DNA from: an uncultured bacterium
Lineage (GTDB): Bacteria; Bacillota_I; Bacilli_A; Acholeplasmatales; Anaeroplasmataceae
Direction: 5' to 3'
Assembly (NCBI GenBank): GCA_949291115.1
Contig: CASETY010000008.1
Location: forward strand, 1 to 64,000
DNA: 64,000 nt
A program made the position numbers and the translations under genes. The notes beneath the pieces were generated by a model that worked only from the letters and a program-made list of their open reading frames with translations, made no database searches and was not told where the DNA came from. This document shows, in pieces, positions 33,371-42,313 of this stretch; position 1 is the first letter of the stretch, and every line of letters starts with the position of its first letter.

Positions 33371-35524
33371 TTAATTTAATCTTATACTAAGTTTATTTTT
33401 AAAGATTTTAAACCCTTTATCAAACAAATATAATACTAAAACAATCCCTAGATAAATCAATAAAACTAAAATAAAATGAAGATAATTATCAGTAATGAAA
33501 TTAGGTGAACTACCTATTAATAAATTCACTATTTTATTTACATATGGTGTTAAATAATAATAACTTACAACTAAAGAAACAATTAAGAATATAAAACTTA
33601 AAATCCTAAAACAAATATAAATTAAATTATAAGTCTTTTTATTAAAACTTTTTTCTTTAGCTAATTTTAAAACATTATCTTTACTCTTATTTTCTAAAAA
33701 ATAAGTAAACATCGTAAATAAAATCTCAATAACTAAAGTTAAATTAAAAACCATTTTAAAGAAAGTCTTTAACATATCCATATCATCTAACATATTTACA
33801 TAATCATCATTATAAATTGAAGAAAGTAAATAATTACCATCAATTATATTTCTAACCTTATTAGTATCTAAACTTTCACTTCTAAAATAATCAAAACTCA
33901 TATCTCTTAGACTATTACCAAATAAAGTTTTTAAAGCATCTTTATTCTTAAAAATAATGTATGGTGATGAATCATCAGTAACACCAACTACATTAAACAT
34001 GTCGCCAAACATTTTAACATAAGTTGTACTAGGATCATCAAAAGTTGGTGTTCTTTCATACCTAGTATCCGTAAAAGTTAGATAAATGGGTACTTCTATT
34101 GGTATGGTTGGTGGTGCTACTTGATATAAATTGAGATAACCGAAGCTTACAATGACATCATTGTCATTTATAAGATTATCATCACCAACAAATACATTAT
34201 AATCATTATATTCATCTTTTAGATAATATGTGTTAGAACAAATAACTTTATCACTAGTTGTCATATCATTTAGATAGGCTTCTTTTAAATTATTATAAGT
34301 ATTTAAATTTAAATACATTCGATTCATTACTTCACTTTTTAAAAAGTTATATATTTTTCGTTCTTCTTCATATTTTTGATAATTAGTATTAAAATAACCC
34401 TTAACTTTTAAATGCAAATTATGATAATTAAGCGTTAAACCATCAAAATATAACTGATTATCTTTAAAATATTTATTCATATAATCACTTATAATTATCT
34501 CATTATCATTAAGCTTTTTACCATTATAATTATCAGTTATATAAAAATAATTAATAGCGTCATTATAATATTCTCTTGGTAAAGTAATAATACTACCATC
34601 TTCTTTTAATAATTCACCTAAAGAAAATAAATTACTATTTAAATAATAAGTACCATCAGGATTAAACTTAGAACTTTCCTCTTTACTAATAGGTAGATTA
34701 CTATTAAATTCCGTCAAATAATAATATGTATCTTCTTGTTTTAAATAGGCTTCATAGCCAGTATATTTATCTAAAGTTATACCTGTATAAAAAGTAATTG
34801 TAATACTCATTAAAATACCTAAAATAATCATAAAGATAAACTTAGGTTTATAAGTTAATAACTTAAATAAAGTTTTAAAATTATAATATTCATTTTTAAC
34901 TGGTAAATTAGAAATATTAGTTGGCACTTTTTCTATTACATCTAACTTATAATTATTAATATTAATTACATAATTAGGTTTATAATCTAATTTATCATGT
35001 TGATGAGTTGATAAAATAATTATTTTATCTTTTGCATATTCATGTAATAATTTAATAACTTTTTGACCATTTTCTAAATCTAGATGACTGGTCGCCTCAT
35101 CTAACAACATAATAGGTTTATCTTCTAATATGGCCACTACTAGTGCTAAACGTTGTCGTTCACCTTGAGACATTTTTTTGGCTTTTTTAGTTCTTTTTAA
35201 ATAATCTAAGCCTAAAGATGTCATTAAATAATTAATCTTAGTTTCATCTTTTGAAAACATATGTAGATGTTCATTAATTGTTAGATTTAAAAACACCATG
35301 TTATCACTACTAACAAAAACTATTTCATTAGTTATTTTTTTACCATTATAAGTAATTAAAGCTTCTGTTTTAATTTTACCCTCTAAAATATTAAAAAGTG
35401 TACTTTTACCAATACCATTACGACCAAGTAATAAATAAAGGCCATTATACTTTAAAGTTAAAGAAGTGTCTTTAAAAATTATTTGTTCACCAAAACTTAA
35501 ATTTAAATTTTTAATTTCTAACAT
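33371..35524 (-). CDS. ABC ATPase-permease fusion, subunit 1
   Basis: 717 residues. An N-terminal ATPase (1-205) has Walker A GRNGIGKST near 34-42, signature MSQGERQRL near 118 and Walker B MLLDEATSHLD near 139. A first transmembrane helix (about 228-250) is followed by a large extracytoplasmic domain of some 330 residues rich in Tyr and Asn, and three C-terminal helices (about 590-710). This is a MacB-like topology with the ATPase at the N-terminus. Paired with the next gene upstream, 13 nt away; the two probably form a heterodimer. Substrate unknown. Confidence 0.8.
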   Translation of the reverse strand: MLEIKNLNLSFGEQIIFKDTSLTLKYNGLYLLLGRNGIGKSTLFNILEGKIKTEALITYNGKKITNEIVFVSSDNMVFLNLTINEHLHMFSKDETKINYLMTSLGLDYLKRTKKAKKMSQGERQRLALVVAILEDKPIMLLDEATSHLDLENGQKVIKLLHEYAKDKIIILSTHQHDKLDYKPNYVININNYKLDVIEKVPTNISNLPVKNEYYNFKTLFKLLTYKPKFIFMIILGILMSITITFYTGITLDKYTGYEAYLKQEDTYYYLTEFNSNLPISKEESSKFNPDGTYYLNSNLFSLGELLKEDGSIITLPREYYNDAINYFYITDNYNGKKLNDNEIIISDYMNKYFKDNQLYFDGLTLNYHNLHLKVKGYFNTNYQKYEEERKIYNFLKSEVMNRMYLNLNTYNNLKEAYLNDMTTSDKVICSNTYYLKDEYNDYNVFVGDDNLINDNDVIVSFGYLNLYQVAPPTIPIEVPIYLTFTDTRYERTPTFDDPSTTYVKMFGDMFNVVGVTDDSSPYIIFKNKDALKTLFGNSLRDMSFDYFRSESLDTNKVRNIIDGNYLLSSIYNDDYVNMLDDMDMLKTFFKMVFNLTLVIEILFTMFTYFLENKSKDNVLKLAKEKSFNKKTYNLIYICFRILSFIFLIVSLVVSYYYLTPYVNKIVNLLIGSSPNFITDNYLHFILVLLIYLGIVLVLYLFDKGFKIFKNKLSIRLN

Positions 35525-35537
35525 TTAAAAACACCCC

Positions 35538-37595
35538 CTATACTATTTTTAATAAGACTTTTAAAGGTCCTACTATTAAACTAGCTAAACTAAACAACAA
35601 GCAAATATAAATTATTTCAATTAAAATACTTGGTAAGTAATTTAAAATAAAGATATCTTTATAAGTATAACCTCTTAATTTTAAATATTTTAGTTTTTTA
35701 AAATCTGGTATTAAATAAAAAATAAAATAACAAATATAAGATACTAAAGCTAAACTAATAAGAGCATAAAAAATAATCTTAAATGGCTTTTGAACCTTAT
35801 TAAAATTAGTTAATAATTCATTAATTTCATGTTTCTGATTTAGAAATAAGAAATTATCATTCATTATTTGTTCCATATTTTCTAAAAAATTAGGATCATC
35901 AACATCAATAAAATAAACATCACGACCTTGATACTTAATTGTATCAAAAACAAAATTACATGTATTTAAAAATTCATTATATAAATTAGGAGAAATTCCT
36001 ATATTTAAAGTTCTAGTAGCTGAATTATAATTGTGATAATTGAAGTTACTAGTTTTATTAACTAATTTTTTAGTAATAATATTATCATTGTACAAAAAAT
36101 TAAAAGTGAATTCTTTATTCTTTAAAGCTTCCATTAAAGGCTTTATATTTTTTTCATTATAATATTTTTCATAAATATCTTTATATTCTAAACTAGCATA
36201 ATTTAAAAAACTTTTTGGATCTTTAAAAATAAAAGTATTATCATCAACATTATCTTTAAATAAAGCATTATCATCAAAATATAGTGGAAATTCTTCAGAA
36301 TCAGTAGTAATATTTTCTAATGTGTTTTTATTCATATAAACATTAAAATAATAGTGTTGAGCTTGCCACAAAACTGTTCTTGAGTCAGGAGCTTCTTCTC
36401 TTAAAAACTCTTTGAAATTAGTTTCATAAATGGCTAGTTTAAGCTTTTTTTCATTAAAATTAATCTTGTTATTTCTCGAATCTAAAAAGCTAGATTTAAC
36501 ATTTACTTCTTGAATATGATAATTGCTTACAAGCATAATACTAGATAGACCATAAGGCAAATCTATAGATGGTCCATCTAAAGCTAAGTAACCATTATTA
36601 GAAGTTAATTGATATAAATAATCAGAAATATAAATAGTGTCATCTTCTAATTTAGTTTTAGTTCCTTTAGTACAAAGCTTATCAGTTATAATTAATTTAT
36701 CATGAGAAAAATTGACTCTTTCATTATTATATGTTTCACTACTTATTTCATAATCTAATGTTTGATAATAACCTTTATTATCAGTTTTTATTTTTATCGG
36801 GTCTTGAACAACAATTGTGACATCATTTTTTAAAAGACCATTTTTATAAAGTTCTTCTTTTTTAGTATTAAAAACTAAGAAAGCTACTAACGCTATAATA
36901 AGTATTAAATATAAGGTTAAATGATAAATTAAAGGCACTTTACGACTTTTATTCAAATTATAAACTAAACTATTTAATAATAATTTTCTTTTACCTTTTA
37001 AGCTAGAATCATTGTGATTTTCTTTTTCTTCAATAGTTATCTTTAGTTCATCACTTTCTTCTAAATGGTGAGCAACAATAACTAAAGCTCTTTCACTTAA
37101 TTTTTCAATTTCTTTTAATAATAATGGCTTACTTTCAATATCAACATTGGCTAATGGTTCATCCAATAAGATAATTTTAGCTTTTTTAACTAAAGCAATG
37201 ATTAAATTAATTCTATTTTTTTCACCACTAGAAATTAGTTCAACTTTTCTATTAATTAAATAATTAAGTTCATATTTATTAATATATTCTAAAGCTTCTT
37301 TAAATTCTTTATCATCTAGAAACATTTTAAAATTTTCTTTAACTGTTAAAAAGCTAAATAAATTAGTTTCTACTTTGTTATAAAACAAATCTCTTTCTTT
37401 TTTAAAGTTGGTTTCATAAATTACTTTACCATCATGTTTTTTAATAAGACCAGCTATTAAATTTAAAAAAGTTGATTTACCGGCACCACTTTTACCACTT
37501 AAGGTTACTAGACCAACATCTGGTAATTTTAAAGATAGATTATCTATTACCACTTTTTCTTTAAATTTAACTGTCACATTTTTAATTTCAAGCAT
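35538..37595 (-). CDS. ABC ATPase-permease fusion, subunit 2
   Basis: 685 residues arranged like its neighbour: ATPase 1-200 with Walker A GKSGAGKST, a signature altered to SSGEKNRI and Walker B ILLDEPLANVD; one helix near 225-245; a large extracytoplasmic domain (about 250-595); and helices near 610-635 and 650-680, one fewer than usual at the extreme C-terminus. I start at ATG 37595 because GGTG lies 6 nt upstream; a GTG 9 nt earlier is in frame. First gene of a three-gene unit with an extended -10 promoter. Confidence 0.8.
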   Translation of the reverse strand: MLEIKNVTVKFKEKVVIDNLSLKLPDVGLVTLSGKSGAGKSTFLNLIAGLIKKHDGKVIYETNFKKERDLFYNKVETNLFSFLTVKENFKMFLDDKEFKEALEYINKYELNYLINRKVELISSGEKNRINLIIALVKKAKIILLDEPLANVDIESKPLLLKEIEKLSERALVIVAHHLEESDELKITIEEKENHNDSSLKGKRKLLLNSLVYNLNKSRKVPLIYHLTLYLILIIALVAFLVFNTKKEELYKNGLLKNDVTIVVQDPIKIKTDNKGYYQTLDYEISSETYNNERVNFSHDKLIITDKLCTKGTKTKLEDDTIYISDYLYQLTSNNGYLALDGPSIDLPYGLSSIMLVSNYHIQEVNVKSSFLDSRNNKINFNEKKLKLAIYETNFKEFLREEAPDSRTVLWQAQHYYFNVYMNKNTLENITTDSEEFPLYFDDNALFKDNVDDNTFIFKDPKSFLNYASLEYKDIYEKYYNEKNIKPLMEALKNKEFTFNFLYNDNIITKKLVNKTSNFNYHNYNSATRTLNIGISPNLYNEFLNTCNFVFDTIKYQGRDVYFIDVDDPNFLENMEQIMNDNFLFLNQKHEINELLTNFNKVQKPFKIIFYALISLALVSYICYFIFYLIPDFKKLKYLKLRGYTYKDIFILNYLPSILIEIIYICLLFSLASLIVGPLKVLLKIV

Positions 37596-37618
37596 CCTAA
37601 TCACCCACTTTTTTAAAA

Positions 37619-37627
37619 ATTATAGCA
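37619..37627 (-). promoter_or_regulatory. extended -10 promoter of the ABC fusion operon
   Basis: TGCTATAAT on the minus strand, 23 nt before the start of the 685-residue protein; no clear -35. Confidence 0.45.
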
Positions 37628-37638
37628 CTTTTTTAAAA

Positions 37639-37669
37639 TAAAAAAAAGCCAGACTTATATGTCTAGCTT
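37639..37669 (-). terminator. terminator after rplT
   Basis: Minus strand AAGCTAGAC / GTCTGGCTT hairpin (one G-U pair) followed by eight or more T. Confidence 0.8.
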
Positions 37670-37675
37670 TCAAAA

Positions 37676-38329
37676 TTATTTACTTAATAAAGCAATAATT
37701 TCATCTTTCTTTAATGTAGAATAACCTTTAAGGCCTCTTTCTTTACATAAAGCTTTTAACTCAGTTAAGTTCATGCTTGCATAATCAACAGTTTTTGATT
37801 CTTTTTTAGTTTCTACTTTTACTTCTTTTTTAGGTTCAGCTTTAACTTCTTTTTTAGCTTCTACCTTAACTTCTTTTTTAGTATTAGCTACTAAATCAGC
37901 ATGATTTTTGCTTCTTTCTTCTTTTTTAGCTGGTTTAACGAATACATATTCTACTTTTTGAACTTCTGGTTTAGCTGCTAAACCTTTTCTAGCAGTTTCT
38001 ACTAAACTAGTAAATGTAGCTGCATCATTAACTGCTAAATCAGCTAACATTTTACGGTTAACTAATAAACCAGCATTTTTTAAACCATTAATGAATTGGT
38101 TATATTTAATACCATTTAATTGGCAAGCTGCATTAATACGAACAATCCATAATTTTCTGAATTCTCTTTTTCTAACTTTACGATCACGATAAGAGAATTG
38201 TAATGCGCGCATTACTTGTTCATGAGCTGTTCTATAGATTGCATGCTTTGAACCATAATAGCCTTTAGCTAATTTTAATACTTTTTTACGTCTTCTACGA
38301 GCTACGTATCCACCTTTTACTCTTGGCAT
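37676..38329 (-). CDS. rplT: 50S ribosomal protein L20 with C-terminal SAP-like extension
   Basis: 217 residues, almost twice the usual 118. Residues 1-118 are a normal L20 ([27 protein letters not shown] start, [12 protein letters not shown] near 63), essential for early 50S assembly and in Firmicutes a repressor of its own operon. From about 119 there is an added segment: a lysine/glutamate-rich linker with KKEVK-type repeats (about 150-182), then a final 32 residues (186-217, [18 protein letters not shown]...) that look like a SAP or Rho-N nucleic-acid-binding helix pair. Reading frame and composition change at the junction, but no frameshift is needed. Third gene of infC-rpmI-rplT. Confidence 0.93.
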   Translation of the reverse strand: MPRVKGGYVARRRRKKVLKLAKGYYGSKHAIYRTAHEQVMRALQFSYRDRKVRKREFRKLWIVRINAACQLNGIKYNQFINGLKNAGLLVNRKMLADLAVNDAATFTSLVETARKGLAAKPEVQKVEYVFVKPAKKEERSKNHADLVANTKKEVKVEAKKEVKAEPKKEVKVETKKESKTVDYASMNLTELKALCKERGLKGYSTLKKDEIIALLSK

Positions 38330-38341
38330 AATTCATTCCTC

Positions 38342-38542
38342 CTATCGCATATTACTGATAAGACTTTTAATACGTTTCTCATCAGTTTTATCTACTAAAG
38401 TAGCTTTGTGTAATTGAACATTTTGTTTGTGAGTTTTATTTGTTTTTAAGTGGCCAACATAAGCATGACGACGTTTAATTTTGCCAGTTGCTGTAATTTT
38501 AACTCTTTTCTTTAAGCCACTATGTGTTTTTTGTTTTGGCAT
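38342..38542 (-). CDS. rpmI: 50S ribosomal protein L35
   Basis: 66 residues, basic, of normal length with the L35 signature PKQKTHSGLKKRVKITATGK at the N-terminus. Lies between infC (19 nt upstream) and rplT (12 nt downstream) in the classic initiation factor/ribosomal operon. Confidence 0.97.
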   Translation of the reverse strand: MPKQKTHSGLKKRVKITATGKIKRRHAYVGHLKTNKTHKQNVQLHKATLVDKTDEKRIKSLISNMR

Positions 38543-38561
38543 AATACATTACACTCCTTTT

Positions 38562-39089
38562 TTATTTTTGAACTTTTGGTTGGATAGTCGCAAACAATTG
38601 TTTGCCATCTAATTTAACATCACTTTCAAGCGTCGAAACATCTTTTAATTGATCAATAAAGCGAACAATTACTTCTTTAGCTAGTTCTTGATGCATAATC
38701 ATTCTACCTTTAAGACGCATTGTAATTTTAACTTTATTACCTTTGCTTAAAATAGTTTCAGCTTTTCTAGCTTTAGTATCAAAATCATGTTTTTCAATTG
38801 TTGGTGAAAGTTGAATTTCTTGAACAACTGTGATTTTTTGTTTCTTTTTCATTTCTTTAGCTTTCTTTTGTTGTTCAAAACGATATTTAGAATAATCCAT
38901 CATTTTCGCAACAGCTGGATTGCTATCAGGAGAAACAACTACTAAGTCTAGTTCTCTTTTATAAGCTTCTTCTAAAGCTTTTGCTTTAGGTAAAACACCT
39001 AATTTTTCACCTTTATCGGTAATTACTAACATTTCCTTTAAGCGGATGTCTTCGTTGACCATTTCTTCTGGTCTTTTTTGATTGCTAAT
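38562..39089 (-). CDS. infC: translation initiation factor IF-3, AUU start
   Basis: 175-residue IF-3, which binds the 30S subunit and enforces start-codon choice. The N-domain (VNEDIRLKEMLVITDKGEKLGVLPKAKAL) and C-domain (KITMRLKGRMI) are typical. The best site, GGAGGTGG (39095-39102), is followed after 5 nt by ATT at 39089-39087; upstream ATG at 39104 overlaps the site itself and cannot be used. An AUU start is the known self-regulating feature of infC, since IF-3 discriminates against it. The leader upstream carries an attenuator. Confidence 0.95.
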   Translation of the reverse strand: MSNQKRPEEMVNEDIRLKEMLVITDKGEKLGVLPKAKALEEAYKRELDLVVVSPDSNPAVAKMMDYSKYRFEQQKKAKEMKKKQKITVVQEIQLSPTIEKHDFDTKARKAETILSKGNKVKITMRLKGRMIMHQELAKEVIVRFIDQLKDVSTLESDVKLDGKQLFATIQPKVQK

Positions 39090-39102
39090 GTTTGCCACCT
39101 CC

Positions 39103-39240
39103 ATAATTTCCAAATAAAAAGGGACGTAAAGCGCCCCTGAAAAATCAACAATCATTATAATTTCACTGTGACTCTTTTGCCTACCGACCTTTTGTCAATC
39201 AGGCGAGAACGGGGGTTCTGCTTTTCACCTTTTTATTAAC
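39103..39240 (-). promoter_or_regulatory. L20-type leader attenuator of infC-rpmI-rplT
   Basis: Leader of about 140 nt containing GAACCCCCGTTC and a GTAGGC-type motif, and ending in a terminator GGGGCG/CGTCCC followed by five T (39116-39137), just ahead of the infC ribosome-binding site. The position and layout match the Firmicutes L20 leader, in which excess L20 binding promotes termination. Confidence 0.7.
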
Positions 39241-39246
39241 AAGTCA

Positions 39247-39274
39247 ATTATATAGATTTTTGTAAAAAAGTCAA
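39247..39274 (-). promoter_or_regulatory. promoter of infC-rpmI-rplT
   Basis: Minus strand TTGACT (39269-39274), 16-bp spacer, TATAAT (39247-39252); start near 39240 gives the 150-nt leader. Confidence 0.65.
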
Positions 39275-39490
39275 TCCAATTTTTAAACTTTTTTTAATTT
39301 TGTTAATTGTAAAAGTAAATTCCGCTGATTAAAGTAGTAAGCTGCTAAACTAAAATTTGTAAAAGTATTAACTTAAGACTATCTTTTTTTTATCTTTTCT
39401 AATATCATATATTATCACCAACTAATCTATTTATATTTTATTATTGCACTCTGTTCTTTTTGTCAATTTTTTTATAATTTTATTACTTGT
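39275..39490. other. intergenic region between divergent infC and rqcH promoters
   Basis: About 215 bases of AT-rich sequence between the -35 elements of two divergent promoters. I see no ORF, hairpin with T run, repeat or recognisable motif in it. Confidence 0.6.
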
Positions 39491-39519
39491 TTGCATTATA
39501 TATATTTTTTTTATATAAT
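39491..39519 (+). promoter_or_regulatory. promoter of rqcH
   Basis: TTGCAT (39491-39496), 17-bp spacer, TATAAT (39514-39519). Transcription would begin near 39526, leaving a leader of only about 11 nt that is mostly the GGTGAT ribosome-binding site. Confidence 0.7.
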
Positions 39520-39536
39520 TTTATATGGTGATTTAA

Positions 39537-41177
39537 ATGGGATTTGATGGTATTTTCTTACATAAATTAATAGATGAACTTTTAATTTTAAAGACAGGTA
39601 GAATTACTAAAATTAATGAGATATCTACTAATACATATACTTTTATAATTAGAGCGAATTCTAAAAACTATACTTTATATTTAAATTTTAATAGTGATAC
39701 TTCTCGTATCCATATAACTAATATGAATTATAATCATATTATAGCTTCAAAGCCCTTCACTTTATTTCTAAAGAAAAACTTAGAAGGTTTTTTCATTCGT
39801 GATATTTATCAATATGAAACAGATAGAATTATTGTTTTTACATTAGATGGTTTTAGCGAAATGCGGGATAAGGTAACTTATTATTTAATATGTGAAGTTA
39901 TGGGGAGATTTTCTAACTTGATTTTAACTGCTGATGATTATGAAATTATTGATTGTCTTCATAAAGATGGCGTTAGTGAATTTAACCGGATTATTATGCC
40001 TCATGTTAAATATGAATTTCCTAAAAGTGAAAAATTAAATCCTTACAAAGTTACTAATCTTAAAGATGTTTTAAGTAAGCTTAATTCACCTAAAGATTTA
40101 GTTAATAATTTTTTAGGTGTCTCTTATTCTTTTGCGAATATGGTTTTTAAAGATGAGCTAATTGATTCTAATTTCATGAATTTACTTAATAATTATTTTA
40201 AACCTTCTACTTATTTAAATATTAATAATAAAGAAGATTACTATTATTTTAGCTTTAATCCTCTTAAAACTTATGATAATATTTCTGAATTATTAGATGA
40301 TTTATTTTTTCAAAAAGACAAAGACGATCAAATCCGTAAAGAAACAAGTGATATTTTAAAATTTGTTAATCGTCAGCTTAACAAATTAGAAACTAAATTA
40401 ACTAAGCTGGCTGATGAAAAAAGATTAGCTTTAGATGCTGATAAATATAAATTATATGGTGAGCTTCTTCTTCAATCACATAATTTAAAAGATAAATTAA
40501 AAAATATTGAAGTTTATGATTATTATAATGATAAAAATATTATTATTAATTTAGATAATAAATTAACTATTTTAGAAAATAGTCAAAAATATTATAAAAA
40601 ATATCAAAAATTAAAAAAATCAATTGCTTTTATTGATGAGCAAACTAAGCTAACTTTAGATGAAATTGAATATTTTAATAACCTAAAAGTACAAATTTTT
40701 AATGCATCTTTAAATGATGTTTTGGAAATTATGCAAGAATTAGAAAAATATAAATATATTAGAAATAACACTAAAAAACAACCTAAAAAGAAACAAAAAC
40801 CTAATATTTTAACTTATGAAACAGCTGATAAAGCATTAATTTATGTTGGCAAAAATAATATTCAAAATGAATATGTTACTTTTACCTTAGGTAAACCTAA
40901 TTATTTATGGTTTCATGTTAAAGATGGCAGTGGCTCTCATGTCTTATTAAAAAGTGAAGAATTACCAACTGAAAATGATATTAGGTGTGCGGCTAATCTA
41001 GCTAGTCTATATTCTTTTGCGAAGGATTCATCAAGTGTACAAGTTGATTATACACTCTGTAAATTTGTTAAGAAGATACCTGGCAAAAAAGGTTGTATGG
41101 TTAATTATAAAAATCAAAAAACTATTTACATTGACCCTGATAAAAATATAGAAAAGAGTTTGAAATTAATAAAATGA
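39537..41177 (+). CDS. rqcH: RqcH (Rqc2/NEMF, fibronectin-binding-like) ribosome quality control protein
   Basis: 546-residue NFACT family protein. In bacteria RqcH binds split 50S subunits with stalled peptidyl-tRNA and directs addition of alanine tails. N-terminal NFACT-N domain begins MGFDGIFLHKL; a coiled coil spans about 255-415; the NFACT-R domain (DUF814) starts near 425 with YVTFTLGKPNYLWFHVKDGSGSH and ends with VKKIPGKKGCMVNYK. It has its own promoter and overlaps the methyltransferase gene by 4 nt. Formerly annotated as fibronectin-binding protein. Confidence 0.93.
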   Translation: MGFDGIFLHKLIDELLILKTGRITKINEISTNTYTFIIRANSKNYTLYLNFNSDTSRIHITNMNYNHIIASKPFTLFLKKNLEGFFIRDIYQYETDRIIVFTLDGFSEMRDKVTYYLICEVMGRFSNLILTADDYEIIDCLHKDGVSEFNRIIMPHVKYEFPKSEKLNPYKVTNLKDVLSKLNSPKDLVNNFLGVSYSFANMVFKDELIDSNFMNLLNNYFKPSTYLNINNKEDYYYFSFNPLKTYDNISELLDDLFFQKDKDDQIRKETSDILKFVNRQLNKLETKLTKLADEKRLALDADKYKLYGELLLQSHNLKDKLKNIEVYDYYNDKNIIINLDNKLTILENSQKYYKKYQKLKKSIAFIDEQTKLTLDEIEYFNNLKVQIFNASLNDVLEIMQELEKYKYIRNNTKKQPKKKQKPNILTYETADKALIYVGKNNIQNEYVTFTLGKPNYLWFHVKDGSGSHVLLKSEELPTENDIRCAANLASLYSFAKDSSSVQVDYTLCKFVKKIPGKKGCMVNYKNQKTIYIDPDKNIEKSLKLIK

Positions 41178-41875
41178 ATGCTTATAAAAAATTTGCCTAT
41201 TATAATGATGAAATTACCAAAGATTTAGATTATCATCTTTGGGAAGAATTAACATTATCATATTTAAAAGATGGTGATTCTTTATTAGATTGTTGCTGCG
41301 GAACTGGCACCTTTTTAGAACTAATGAGTAAATATAATTATAAATTATATGGTTTTGATTTATCAGAAGAAGCGATTGAAATAGCAAAAGAAAAAGCTAA
41401 ACTAAATCGTTTGAATATTGAATTTAAAATTCTAGATATGATCGATTTTAATTATGATCTTAAATTTGATGTTATTACTTGTTACTTTGATTCTATTAAT
41501 TTTTTAAGTTCAAAAGAGCTAGTTAATAAATTTATTAAAAATGTCTATAATAATCTTAAAATTGGTGGCTATTTTATCTTTGATTGCTTTAGTAAATTCT
41601 TTATGGATGAATATCAAGATAATAAAATTGAAGGTGATTATGGTAACTTCTATTTAAAGTGGTATACAAGTAAAATTAATTCTAAAACCTTACATCATAA
41701 GATAAAAATTGATAATAAAGTAAGTGTAATTAATGAAGATTATTATGAATATTATTATGATTTAAATGATTTTGATTTTAGTAATTTTAAATTAATTAAA
41801 GTTGTCGGTGATTTTAATGACGATTTAGAATCTGAAGATGAAAGAATTATTTATATATTACAAAAAATAGCTTAA
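41174..41875 (+). CDS. class I SAM-dependent methyltransferase
   Basis: 233 residues with the SAM-binding motif LLDCCCGTGTFLELM near residues 37-51 and acidic YGFDLSEEAIEIA near 58-70, typical of class I small-molecule or protein methyltransferases. The three cysteines in a row in motif I are unusual but seen in this subgroup. ATG overlaps the rqcH stop by 4 nt, so it is coupled to rqcH. Substrate unknown. Confidence 0.85.
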   Translation: MNAYKKFAYYNDEITKDLDYHLWEELTLSYLKDGDSLLDCCCGTGTFLELMSKYNYKLYGFDLSEEAIEIAKEKAKLNRLNIEFKILDMIDFNYDLKFDVITCYFDSINFLSSKELVNKFIKNVYNNLKIGGYFIFDCFSKFFMDEYQDNKIEGDYGNFYLKWYTSKINSKTLHHKIKIDNKVSVINEDYYEYYYDLNDFDFSNFKLIKVVGDFNDDLESEDERIIYILQKIA

Positions 41876-41886
41876 TAAGGCCAAAA

Positions 41887-41911
41887 TAAAAAGCTTCAAA
41901 AGAAGCTTTTT
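41887..41911. terminator. bidirectional terminator
   Basis: AAGCTTC (41891-41897) and GAAGCTT (41902-41908) around AAAA, with A and T runs on both sides; separates the convergent methyltransferase and zinc-ribbon genes. Confidence 0.8.
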
Positions 41912-41915
41912 TTCT

Positions 41916-42311
41916 TTATAATTTAGTCCCACACTTTGGACAAAATCCACTATCACTACTTGTTTTAAAATGACAATTAGGACATTCTTTTTCTAGTGGT
42001 CTTCCGCAATGACTACAATATGTCATACCTGGTTCATTTATACAACCACAATTCATACATTTTATACCTTCTACTGCAATCGTTCTACCAATATTATCAG
42101 TTGTAACTTCGGTTTTGTTAGTTTTCTTAGAAATCCTAACTACTTTCATTATAACAGAGATTATAGCGCCAAGAAAGACAAGACCAAATGGTATCATGAA
42201 GTAAACGCCAATACCACCCATAGAAATGGCTGTATAAAGTATAAAACAAAATACAGACAAGAAACACAAACTAAAGACGACGATACTAACTATTTGGATT
42301 TTTTTATTCAT
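41916..42311 (-). CDS. membrane protein with C-terminal double zinc ribbon
   Basis: 131 residues: two transmembrane helices (about 8-30 and 34-55), a linker, and a C-terminal pair of zinc knuckles, CMNCG...CSHCG (about 78-95) and CPNC...CPKCG (about 107-128). Similar zinc-ribbon membrane proteins are common in Firmicutes and of unknown role. It lies 2 nt downstream of the aminopeptidase gene and is the last gene of that transcript. Confidence 0.75.
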   Translation of the reverse strand: MNKKIQIVSIVVFSLCFLSVFCFILYTAISMGGIGVYFMIPFGLVFLGAIISVIMKVVRISKKTNKTEVTTDNIGRTIAVEGIKCMNCGCINEPGMTYCSHCGRPLEKECPNCHFKTSSDSGFCPKCGTKL

Positions 42312-42313
42312 TT

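Noticed and set aside
41174-41875. Frameshifted or poor-quality motif in the methyltransferase (CCC run)
   Set aside because: Frame and length are intact, and the cysteine-rich SAM loop occurs in homologous small methyltransferases.
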